A DNA stretch of 22,909 nt from JBBRHF01 sp038223055 (GTDB taxonomy: Bacteria; Actinomycetota; Actinomycetes; JACCUZ01), in NCBI GenBank assembly GCA_038223055.1, contig JBBRHF010000057.1, positions 1 to 22,909 of the forward strand, read 5' to 3'. The stretch's first letter is position 1, and every line of letters begins with the position of its first letter. The position numbers were made by a program, and so were the translations under genes. Shown here one piece after another: positions 10,787-16,942 of the stretch. The notes beneath the pieces are model-generated. The model was given only the letters and a program-made list of their open reading frames with translations, was not told where the DNA came from and made no database searches.

Positions 10787-12108
10787 GCGAGCTTCCCGTC
10801 GGCCACAGTGGGGCGCCCGCGCAGGAAGGTCGCGACGACCGCCCCCGGCAGGGCACGCCCGGCGAACGGGGTGTTGCGGCTGCGGGATGCGCTCGAGCCG
10901 GGGTCGATGGTGCGTCGGGCCGACGGGTCCACCAGGACGAGGTTGGCCGGCGCCCCCACCTCGAGCCCGGCGCCGTGGCGATCCACACCATCCCCGCCCA
11001 CGCCCCCCCACCCGTCCAGCCGCCCGATCCGCGCGGGGCGCACCGACATCCTGTCGGCGACCCCGGCCCAGTCCAGCAGCCCGGTCTCGACCATCGCCTC
11101 CTGCACCGCCGACAGAGCCGTCTCCAGCCCGAGCATCCCGAACGCCGCCGCGGACCACTCGCAGTCCTTGTCCTCGAGCGCGTGCGGCGCGTGGTCGGTC
11201 GCGACGGCGTCGATGGTCCCGTCGGCCAGCGCCTCGCGCAGCGCCTCGACGTCCGCCGCCGTGCGCAGCGGGGGGTTGACCTTGAACAGCGGATCGTAGG
11301 ACGTCGCCATCGCGTCGGTCAGCAGCAGGTGGTGGGGGGTGACCTCGGCGGTGACCTTCCAGCCCTTGGACTTGGCCCAGCGCAAGATCTCGACCGACCC
11401 GGCCGTGGACACATGGCAGATGTGCAGTCGCGAGCCGACATGCGCAGTCAGCAGCACGTCACGCGCGATGATCGCCTCCTCGGCGACCGCTGGCCAGCCC
11501 GCCAGCCCGAGGACTCCGGACAGCTCGCCTTCGTTCATCTGCGCGCCCTCGGTGAGCCGGGGCTCCTGCGCGTGCTGGGCGACAACGCCGCCGAACGCCT
11601 TGACGTACTCCAGCGCCCGGCGCATCAGCACCGCGTCGGACACGCAGGTCCCGTCGTCGGAGAACACCCGCACCCGGGCCGCGGAGTCGGCCATCGCGCC
11701 GAGCTCGGCGAGCCGCTCGCCCAGCAGACCCACGGTCACCGCGCCGACCGGGCGTACGTCGCAGTGACCGGCCTCGCGACCCAGCCGCCACACCTGCTCC
11801 ACGACCCCGGCGGTGTCGGCGACCGGGTCGGTGTTGGCCATCGCGTGCACGGCGGTGAACCCGCCCAGCGCGGCCGCCGCGGTGCCCGACTCGACCGTCT
11901 CCGCGTCCTCGCGGCCGGGCTCGCGCAGGTGGGTGTGCAGGTCCACCAGCCCGGGCAGGGCGACCAGCCCGTCGGCGTCGAGGACCTCCGCTCCGGCCGC
12001 CGAGCACCCGGCGCCGATCTCGCTGATGACCCCGGCGGAAAGCACCATGTCGGCGGGCTCGCCGCCCAGCAGGCGGGCGCCTCGGACGACGCACGTGGGG
12101 CTCGTCAT
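10783..12108 (-). CDS. pyrC: dihydroorotase, type I
   Basis: Cyclises carbamoyl aspartate to dihydroorotate. Amidohydrolase features: GLVDLHTHLREPG with zinc ligands H58 and H60, ICHVSTAGS and VTPHHLLL with further ligands, and ATDHAPH with the catalytic Asp. At 441 residues it is of normal length; near residue 375 there is a glycine-rich insertion (GWGGVGGDGVDRHGAG) before the C-terminal EVGAPANLVLVDP strand, probably a surface loop. ATG at 12108 overlaps the pyrB stop as ATGA. Dihydroorotase and aspartate carbamoyltransferase commonly form a complex in type I systems, which suits their adjacency. Confidence 0.97.
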   Translation of the reverse strand: MTSPTCVVRGARLLGGEPADMVLSAGVISEIGAGCSAAGAEVLDADGLVALPGLVDLHTHLREPGREDAETVESGTAAAALGGFTAVHAMANTDPVADTAGVVEQVWRLGREAGHCDVRPVGAVTVGLLGERLAELGAMADSAARVRVFSDDGTCVSDAVLMRRALEYVKAFGGVVAQHAQEPRLTEGAQMNEGELSGVLGLAGWPAVAEEAIIARDVLLTAHVGSRLHICHVSTAGSVEILRWAKSKGWKVTAEVTPHHLLLTDAMATSYDPLFKVNPPLRTAADVEALREALADGTIDAVATDHAPHALEDKDCEWSAAAFGMLGLETALSAVQEAMVETGLLDWAGVADRMSVRPARIGRLDGWGGVGGDGVDRHGAGLEVGAPANLVLVDPSARRTIDPGSSASRSRNTPFAGRALPGAVVATFLRGRPTVADGKLA

Positions 12109-13061
12109 GCGCTCGGCCTTCCCGCGCCGGCCCCGGACAGCAGCAGGTAGAGCACGGCCATCCGCACGCTCACCCCGTTGGTGACCTGCTCAACGACGGT
12201 CGAGCGGGCCGAGTCGGCCACCTCGGCGGCGATCTCCATGCCGCGATTCATCGGGCCGGGGTGCATCACGATCGCGTGCTCGGGCAGCTGGGCGACGCGG
12301 CGGGCGTCGAGGCCGTAGCGCCGGGAGTACTCCCGCGCGGACGGGAAGAACGCGTCCTGCATCCGCTCCCGCTGCACCCGCAGCATCATCACGACGTCGC
12401 TCTTGGCCAGCTCCCCGTCGAGGTCGTAGGACGTGGCGCACGGCCAGCCCTCCACGCCGAGCGGGAGCAGGGTGGGCGGCGCCACGAGGGTGACCTGGGC
12501 GCCGAGGGTGCGCAGCAGCAGCACGTTGGACCGGGCCACCCGCGAGTGCAAGACGTCGCCCACGATGGTGACCCGCCGGCCGGCCAGATCGGAGCCGGCC
12601 GCGCTCCCGTTGAGCCGGCGGCGCATCGTGAACGCGTCCAGCAACGCCTGGGTCGGGTGCTCGTGGGTGCCGTCGCCGGCGTTGACGACCGCGCCTCGGA
12701 TCCACCCCGAGTGAGCCAGCCGGTGCGGCGCCCCCGAGGACCCGTGGCGTACGACGACGGCGTCCGCGCCCATCGCCTCCAGGGTCAGCGCGGTGTCCTT
12801 GAGGCTCTCGCCCTTGGCGACGCTGGAGCCCTTGGCGGAGAAGTTGATGACGTCGGCGGACAGCCGCTTGGCTGCGGCCTCGAACGAGATCCGGGTCCGG
12901 GTGGAGTCCTCGAAGAACAGGTTGACCACGGTGCGCCCACGCAGGGTCGGCAGCTTCTTGATCGGCCGGTCGGCGACGGCGGCGAGCTCCTCTGCCGTGT
13001 CGAGAACCAGCAGGGCGTCCTCGCGGCTGAGATCCGCACTGGAGAGCAGGTGCTTGATCAT
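12105..13061 (-). CDS. pyrB: aspartate carbamoyltransferase catalytic subunit
   Basis: Condenses carbamoyl phosphate with aspartate. The carbamoyl-phosphate loop FFEDSTRTRISFE (S53-R57), the 80s loop SSVAKGES with K84, HPTQALLDAFT, and the aspartate-side HPGPMNRGMEI are all present in 318 residues. No pyrI regulatory subunit is visible, as expected where PyrR controls expression. ATG at 13061 overlaps the pyrR stop as ATGA. Confidence 0.97.
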   Translation of the reverse strand: MIKHLLSSADLSREDALLVLDTAEELAAVADRPIKKLPTLRGRTVVNLFFEDSTRTRISFEAAAKRLSADVINFSAKGSSVAKGESLKDTALTLEAMGADAVVVRHGSSGAPHRLAHSGWIRGAVVNAGDGTHEHPTQALLDAFTMRRRLNGSAAGSDLAGRRVTIVGDVLHSRVARSNVLLLRTLGAQVTLVAPPTLLPLGVEGWPCATSYDLDGELAKSDVVMMLRVQRERMQDAFFPSAREYSRRYGLDARRVAQLPEHAIVMHPGPMNRGMEIAAEVADSARSTVVEQVTNGVSVRMAVLYLLLSGAGAGRPSA

Positions 13062-13633
13062 GAGCGGGCCTCCCGGGCCGGGACGGGGGTCGGCCCGTCG
13101 ATGAAGACTCCGTCGGCGTCGTCGTACTCGGTCAGCAGCACCCGCACCCGCTCCGCGGTGGAGGTCGGCAGGTTCTTGCCGACGTAGTCGGCGCGGATCG
13201 GCAATTCCCGGTGGCCGCGGTCCACGAGGACCGCAAGTTGGACGGCGCGGGGCCGGCCGAGGTCGGCGAGGGAGTCCAGGGCGGCCCGGATGGTGCGCCC
13301 GGAGAAGAGCACGTCGTCCACCAGCACCACGGTGCGCCCGTCGATGCCCTCGGGCGGCAGGTCGGTGTGCTCGAGCGCGCGGGCGGGGCGCAGCCGCAGG
13401 TCGTCGCGGTACATCGTGACGTCGAGGGACCCGACCGGCACGCGGGAGCCTTCGACGGCGGCGATCCGGTCACCGAGACGGCGGGCCAGGGGGACGCCGC
13501 GGGTCGGGATCCCGAGCAGCACCAGGCCCTCGGGTCCCTTGTTGCGTTCGAGGAGCTCGTGCGCGATGCGGGTCAACGCCCGGGCGACGTCGCTGGCGTC
13601 GAGGACCGAACGCGCCGTGTTGCGGGCAGGCAT
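13058..13633 (-). CDS. pyrR: pyr operon RNA-binding regulator / uracil phosphoribosyltransferase
   Basis: PyrR senses UMP and represses the pyr genes by binding mRNA; many members also have weak uracil phosphoribosyltransferase activity. The 191-residue protein has the PRPP motif VVLVDDVLFSGRT (102-114), LLGIPTRGVPLA, and the PyrR-typical DVTMYRDDLR. The ATG at 13633 is chosen because AAGGAGGT lies at 13644-13651, about ten bases upstream, and MPARNTARSVLD matches family N-termini; the frame remains open to 13798 but this part is the leader. First gene of the operon, preceded by a PyrR-binding hairpin and divergent from bldD. Confidence 0.97.
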   Translation of the reverse strand: MPARNTARSVLDASDVARALTRIAHELLERNKGPEGLVLLGIPTRGVPLARRLGDRIAAVEGSRVPVGSLDVTMYRDDLRLRPARALEHTDLPPEGIDGRTVVLVDDVLFSGRTIRAALDSLADLGRPRAVQLAVLVDRGHRELPIRADYVGKNLPTSTAERVRVLLTEYDDADGVFIDGPTPVPAREARS

Positions 13634-13642
13634 GAGCCGACC

Positions 13643-13672
13643 GACCTCCTTCCCCGCCTCACGGGACGGGTC
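13643..13672 (-). promoter_or_regulatory. PyrR-binding RNA hairpin overlapping the pyrR Shine-Dalgarno
   Basis: In the minus-strand transcript GACC at the 5' side can pair with GGTC at the 3' side, enclosing CCCG/CGGG-type pairing around the element UCCCGUGAGG, which fits the known PyrR recognition pattern UCCNGNGAGG. The 3' arm of the outer stem is part of AAGGAGGT, the ribosome binding site of pyrR. PyrR-UMP binding would therefore hide the ribosome site. This mechanism is established for mycobacterial pyr leaders; its operation here is inferred. Confidence 0.8.
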
Positions 13673-13684
13673 GTTAAAGGACGT

Positions 13685-13697
13685 CACAGGTTCTGTG
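13685..13697 (-). promoter_or_regulatory. small hairpin in the pyr leader
   Basis: CACAG-GTT-CTGTG is a perfect 5-bp inverted repeat (plus-strand view) in the leader upstream of the PyrR site, and GGAC/GTCC bases further out (13679-13709) could extend it. It may be an alternative or supporting leader structure; no U-run follows, so it does not look like an attenuator. Confidence 0.35.
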
Positions 13698-13713
13698 TCG
13701 TGGGTGTCCGCCC

Positions 13714-13719
13714 ACCGTA
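13714..13719 (-). promoter_or_regulatory. possible -10 of the pyr operon
   Basis: TACGGT on the minus strand fits the actinobacterial TANNNT pattern and would give a leader of about 75 bases carrying the PyrR site. No convincing -35 lies 16-18 bases upstream, so this is only a candidate. Confidence 0.3.
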
Positions 13720-13753
13720 GCAGCGCCGAACGGGTGAATGGGCATCGTTCGAC

Positions 13754-13782
13754 TTGACCAAGTCTTGACCTGTCCGTAGCGT
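13754..13782 (+). promoter_or_regulatory. bldD promoter
   Basis: TTGACC (13754-13759), a 17-base spacer and TAGCGT (13777-13782) form a near-consensus housekeeping promoter facing bldD. The -35 is embedded in the inverted repeat GACTTG-AC-CAAGTC (13751-13764). Predicted start of transcription is near 13789, giving a leader of about 100 bases. Confidence 0.65.
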
Positions 13783-13795
13783 AACTCTCCGTCAC
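13781..13795 (+). promoter_or_regulatory. BldD-box-like site 1, at the bldD transcription start
   Basis: GTAACTCTCCGTCAC matches the published BldD pattern NTNACNC(A/T)GNGTNAN at every fixed position but one (C in place of the central G). It abuts the -10 box, so binding would block initiation. Confidence 0.5.
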
Positions 13796-13830
13796 CACTT
13801 GCTGGTGAACATGTCGAAACGCTGCATTCC

Positions 13831-13845
13831 ATGACGCAGAGCGAC
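13831..13845 (+). promoter_or_regulatory. BldD-box-like site 2, in the bldD leader
   Basis: ATGACGCAGAGCGAC matches NTNACNC(A/T)GNGTNAN except for one base (C for T in the right half). It lies 50 bases downstream of site 1. Confidence 0.5.
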
Positions 13846-13853
13846 AGGATTTG

Positions 13854-13870
13854 GGTCACATCGTGTGACC
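13854..13870 (+). promoter_or_regulatory. BldD-box-like site 3 / perfect palindrome before bldD
   Basis: GGTCACA-TCG-TGTGACC is a perfect 7-bp inverted repeat 20 bases before the bldD start. Its TCAC/GTGA half-sites fit the BldD pattern, with two mismatches at the centre. It could also form an RNA hairpin close to the ribosome binding site. Confidence 0.5.
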
Positions 13871-13890
13871 GGCGGGAAAGGATAGCAGCG

Positions 13891-14379
13891 ATGCCGAGCG
13901 ACTACGCGCGTGCACTGGGCATGAAACTGAGAGGCATCCGGACGCAGCAGGGACTCTCCCTGCACGGCGTCGAGGAGAAGTCGAATGGCCGCTGGAAGGC
14001 CGTCGTGGTCGGCTCCTACGAGCGCGGCGACCGGGCGGTGACCGTGCAGCGGCTGGCGGAGCTGGCCGACTTCTACGGCGTGCCTGTGTCCGAGCTGTTG
14101 CCCGACTCCTCACCCAGCGGCGCCGCCGAGCCGCCGCCCCGGCTGATCCTCGACCTGGAGAGGCTGCAGACCGTCCCCGCCGAGCGCGCCGGGCCCCTGG
14201 CGCGCTACGCCGCGACGATCCAGGCCCAGCGCGGCGACTACAACGGCCGGGTCCTCTCAATCCGCCAGGACGACCTGCGCACCCTGGCCGTCATCTACGA
14301 CGAGTCGCCCAGCGCCCTCACCGAGCAGCTGATCACCTGGGAGGTTCTCAACCCCGAGGCCCGCACCGCCCTCGACTGA
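13891..14379 (+). CDS. bldD: c-di-GMP-responsive developmental regulator BldD
   Basis: DNA-binding repressor that in Streptomyces dimerises on tetrameric c-di-GMP and holds back developmental genes. The 162 residues align end to end with that family: an XRE-type helix-turn-helix at about 8-68 (LRGIRTQQGLSLHGVEEKS, VVVGSYERGDRAVTVQRL) and a C-terminal domain with the c-di-GMP signature R114-G-D116, eight residues, R125-Q-D-D128. All four ligand positions are intact, so c-di-GMP control is likely. The ATG at 13891 is preceded by GAAAGGA at proper distance and matches the family N-terminus; an upstream in-frame ATG at 13831 lies within a putative operator and adds a non-conserved leader. Divergent from pyrR. 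Confidence 0.96.
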   Translation: MPSDYARALGMKLRGIRTQQGLSLHGVEEKSNGRWKAVVVGSYERGDRAVTVQRLAELADFYGVPVSELLPDSSPSGAAEPPPRLILDLERLQTVPAERAGPLARYAATIQAQRGDYNGRVLSIRQDDLRTLAVIYDESPSALTEQLITWEVLNPEARTALD

Positions 14380-14389
14380 CCCAGGTCCG

Positions 14390-14707
14390 TCAGGCACCAA
14401 GGACGAGGTGCCCGCGATCCCTGCCCGCGGCGCCAAGCCGGTCATCGAACGTCGCCACAGCAGCAGCCAGTTGATCGGCAGCGAGCAGCACGCAGCAGTC
14501 AGGCAGTGTGAGACCCGTCCCGGCGCGAAGCGTGGCGAGGCCGGTGTGAGCGTCGACGCCGAGCGGCACGGAGCGAACGCCGAGCTCATGAAGAAGCGCA
14601 GTCGCCCGGTCGAGCACCCCTGCGCCGGTCATCGGTCTCGGTGATCGTGTGCCGCGGCAGCTTGGTGGGCATCGGCCGAGTGTGGCACCGGGGACGTGGT
14701 GCCGCAC
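14390..14707 (-). pseudogene. 5'-truncated PIN-domain (VapC-like) remnant
   Basis: The frame ends with RAGTGLTLPDCCVLLAADQL and AAVATFDDRLGAAGR, which resembles the C-terminal half of PIN-domain ribonucleases (acidic residue in LPD, then the TFDDRL strand). The N-terminal half, with the first conserved Asp in an L-D-T/S-type motif, is missing: only about 25 non-conserved codons precede, and nusB begins immediately upstream, leaving no room in any frame. A start at 14632 (MTGAGVLDR) would give about 80 residues. No partner antitoxin gene is seen. I infer a decayed toxin gene; a small unrelated hypothetical protein is the alternative. It converges on bldD with a 10-base gap. Confidence 0.5.
14684..14703 (-). 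terminator. hairpin directly after nusB
   Basis: GGCACC (14684-14689) and GGTGCC (14698-14703) form a perfect 6-bp stem with an 8-base loop, extendable by a bulged GTG/CAC. It begins four bases after the nusB stop. There is no U-run, common in high-GC actinobacteria, so termination is plausible but unproven. Confidence 0.45.
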
Positions 14708-15118
14708 CTATCCGCTCAGGCTCGGCTTCAGGTCGAGCAGCCGCCCCAGCAACCCGTTGACGAAGCCCGGCGAGTCGTCGGTCGACAGCAGGCGGGCCAG
14801 CTCGACGGCCTCGTTGATCACCACGGCGTCTGGCACATCGTCACGCCACAACAGCTCGAACGTCCCCAGCCGCAGCACCGCCAGGTCCACGCCCGGCATC
14901 CGGTCCAGCGTCCAACCCTGGCTGTACGTCGAGAGCATCTCGTCGATGCGCTCCCGGTGGGCGACCACACCCTCGACCAACTCGACGGCATAGTCACCGA
15001 TCGGCGGGTCGGCCTGGGCGTGCCGGGCGGAGAGCGTCTCGAGCGCGTCGGTGCCGCGCTGGTCGGCCTCGAACAGCACGTCGACTGCACGCTTGCGCGC
15101 CTTGGACCGAGAGCCCAC
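14708..15118 (-). CDS. nusB: transcription antitermination factor NusB
   Basis: Partner of NusE (S10) in antitermination of rRNA transcription. The 136-residue, all-helical protein shows SRSKARKRAVDVLFEADQRG at the N-terminus, DYAVELVEGVV, LRLGTFELLWRDDVPDAVVINEAVELAR and FVNGLLGRL, which are the conserved NusB blocks. The GTG at 15118 shares one base with the efp stop (TAGTG), so the two are translationally coupled. Confidence 0.96.
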   Translation of the reverse strand: MGSRSKARKRAVDVLFEADQRGTDALETLSARHAQADPPIGDYAVELVEGVVAHRERIDEMLSTYSQGWTLDRMPGVDLAVLRLGTFELLWRDDVPDAVVINEAVELARLLSTDDSPGFVNGLLGRLLDLKPSLSG

Positions 15119-15681
15119 TAGCCGGTCACGCGCCCCAGATAGCTTCCGTCCCGCGTGTCGACCTTGATCTTCTCGCCGGTGACGATGAACAGCGGGACGG
15201 CGATCTCGGCCCCGGTCTCGAGGGTGGCCGGCTTGGTGCCGCCGGTCGAACGGTCACCCTGCATGCCCGGCTCGGTGTAGGAGATGGTCAACTCGACCGC
15301 GGCCGGCAGCTCGACGTACAACGGGTTGCCCTCGTAGAGCGCGACGACCGTGTCTTGGTTCTCCAGCAGGTATTCCGACCCCTTGCCCAGCGTCTCGCCC
15401 GACACGTGGATCTGGTCGTAGGTCGAGGTGTCCATGAACACGTAGTCCTCGCCCTCCTTGTAGAGGTAGGCCATGTCGCGCTTGTCGACGCTGGCCGTCT
15501 CCACCTTGGTGCCCGCGTTGAGGGTGCGGTCCACGACCTTGCCGGAGAGCACGTTCTTGAGCTTGGTGCGCACGAACGCGCCACCCTTGCCCGGCTTCAC
15601 GTGCTGGAACTCCACGACCGACCAGAGCTGGTTTTCGATCTTGAGGACCATGCCGTTCTTCAGGTCGTTCGTCGTGGCCAC
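15118..15681 (-). CDS. efp: translation elongation factor P
   Basis: Relieves ribosome stalling at polyproline. The 187-residue protein has three beta-barrel domains: MATTNDLKNGMVLKIENQLWSVV at the start, the tip loop KPGKGGAFVRTKLKN with Lys32, and the EF-P signature in domain 3 (GDRSTGGTKPATLETG, VPLFI, GEKIKVDTR). The tip reads PGKGG, whereas the Streptomyces loop I recall is PGKGP. GTG at 15681 matches family N-termini; the open frame upstream is not conserved. It lies 31 bases after the peptidase gene and overlaps nusB by one base. Confidence 0.97.
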   Translation of the reverse strand: MATTNDLKNGMVLKIENQLWSVVEFQHVKPGKGGAFVRTKLKNVLSGKVVDRTLNAGTKVETASVDKRDMAYLYKEGEDYVFMDTSTYDQIHVSGETLGKGSEYLLENQDTVVALYEGNPLYVELPAAVELTISYTEPGMQGDRSTGGTKPATLETGAEIAVPLFIVTGEKIKVDTRDGSYLGRVTG

Positions 15682-15712
15682 TGTGCAGTTCCTATCCTCG
15701 ATGCCGGTCCGG

Positions 15713-16795
15713 TCACAGGACCAGCAGGTCCTTGGGTGTCGTCGTGAGCAGCTCAGGTCCGCCGTCCCTGACCACGAGAGTGTCCTCGATGCGGACGCCA
15801 CCGCGTCCCGGCAGGTAGACCCCGGGCTCGACGGTGACCGGCGTGCGGTGTGCCAGCCTACCGGTCGCGGTGTAGCCCATCAGCGGAGCCTCGTGGATCT
15901 CCAGCCCCACCCCGTGGCCCAGGCCGTGGGTGAACCGGTCGCCGAAACCCGCGGCCACGATCACGTCCCGGGCCGCCGCATCGACCTCGCGGACGTCGGC
16001 ACCGGGCGCGAGCGCGTGCCGCCCGGCCCGCTGAGCTTCCCGGACCACGGCGTGCAGCTCCCGCTGCCAGGCGACGGGCTGCGCCCCGACCACGAAGGTG
16101 CGGGTGCAGTCGGCGTGGTAGCCGTCGTACAGGGCGCCGAAGTCGATCTTGAGCAGGTCCCCCCGCACCACCACCGCGTCGGTGGGCTGGTGGTGCGGGA
16201 TCGCGCTGTTGGCCCCGGTCGCCACGATCGTCTCGAAGGAGAGGCCCGACGCGCCGTGGTCGAGCAGCCGGCTCTCCAGCTCGCGGGCGATGGCCCGCTC
16301 GGTGCGCCCGGGCGCGATGGTGGCGGTCAGCTCGGTCAGCGCCCGGTCGCCGATCGCGCAGGCCTCGCGCAGCAGGGCGATCTCGTCCTCGTCCTTGACG
16401 CTGCGCAGCCCCTCGACCGCCCGCCCGAGCGGCATCAGCTCGACGGACTCGCCGGCCGTCGTCGCGAGGGTCTCGTGCAGCTCGACAGTGACGTCGTGGG
16501 CCTCGAAGGCCATCCGCCGCACACCGCGCTCGACCGCGGCGCCGACCAGCGCCTGGGCGCACTCGCGCTCGATCAGCCGCTCGACATCGGGTGCCTCGGC
16601 CTCGGACTGCATGACGTAGCGCCCGTCGGTCGCCAGGACCGCACCCTGCGCCGTCAGCAGCAGCGCCGCGTTGGACCCGGTGAAGCCGGTGAGGTAGCGC
16701 ACGTTGACCAGCCGGGTGACCAGCGCCGCGTCGGCCGGCAGGCCGGCCACCAGAGTCCGCAACCCCGCACGACGTACGTCGTGAATCTCGACCAT
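15713..16795 (-). CDS. pepQ: Xaa-Pro aminopeptidase / M24 metallopeptidase
   Basis: Cytoplasmic pita-bread peptidase that removes residues next to proline. The 360 residues comprise a creatinase-type N-terminal domain (VRYLTGFTGSNAALLLT) and the M24 domain with all five metal ligands: D218 (KIDFG), D229 (HADCTRTF), H294 (GLGHGVGLEIHE), E323 (TVEPG) and E337 (RIEDT). PepQ (prolidase) and PepP (aminopeptidase) cannot be told apart by these motifs; the symbol is tentative. ATG at 16795 matches family starts, although the same frame is open for a further 2 kb antisense to the next gene. First gene of the peptidase-efp-nusB group; pairing of proline peptidase with EF-P is usual in actinobacteria. 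Confidence 0.92.
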   Translation of the reverse strand: MVEIHDVRRAGLRTLVAGLPADAALVTRLVNVRYLTGFTGSNAALLLTAQGAVLATDGRYVMQSEAEAPDVERLIERECAQALVGAAVERGVRRMAFEAHDVTVELHETLATTAGESVELMPLGRAVEGLRSVKDEDEIALLREACAIGDRALTELTATIAPGRTERAIARELESRLLDHGASGLSFETIVATGANSAIPHHQPTDAVVVRGDLLKIDFGALYDGYHADCTRTFVVGAQPVAWQRELHAVVREAQRAGRHALAPGADVREVDAAARDVIVAAGFGDRFTHGLGHGVGLEIHEAPLMGYTATGRLAHRTPVTVEPGVYLPGRGGVRIEDTLVVRDGGPELLTTTPKDLLVL

Positions 16796-16942
16796 GCCGG
16801 CGAGGCTATCCGGGCCGATCCGACAAGGCTTGTTAGCCCATTCGGCCCAACCCTCCCGCGCCGCCTCAAGGGGTGGCCCACGGGCACCGATGGCCCACAA
16901 GACGCGAGTGCCATGCGGCGCCTGCGACTCATGGAGGATCAC

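Noticed and set aside
14408..14644. Plus-strand frame of 78 codons after bldD
   Set aside because: Antisense to the PIN-like remnant and lacking any recognisable motif or ribosome site.
16874..16899. Direct repeat TGGCCCAC upstream of the secreted-protein gene
   Set aside because: Only eight bases, in GC-rich sequence, with no relation to promoter hexamers; chance is likely.
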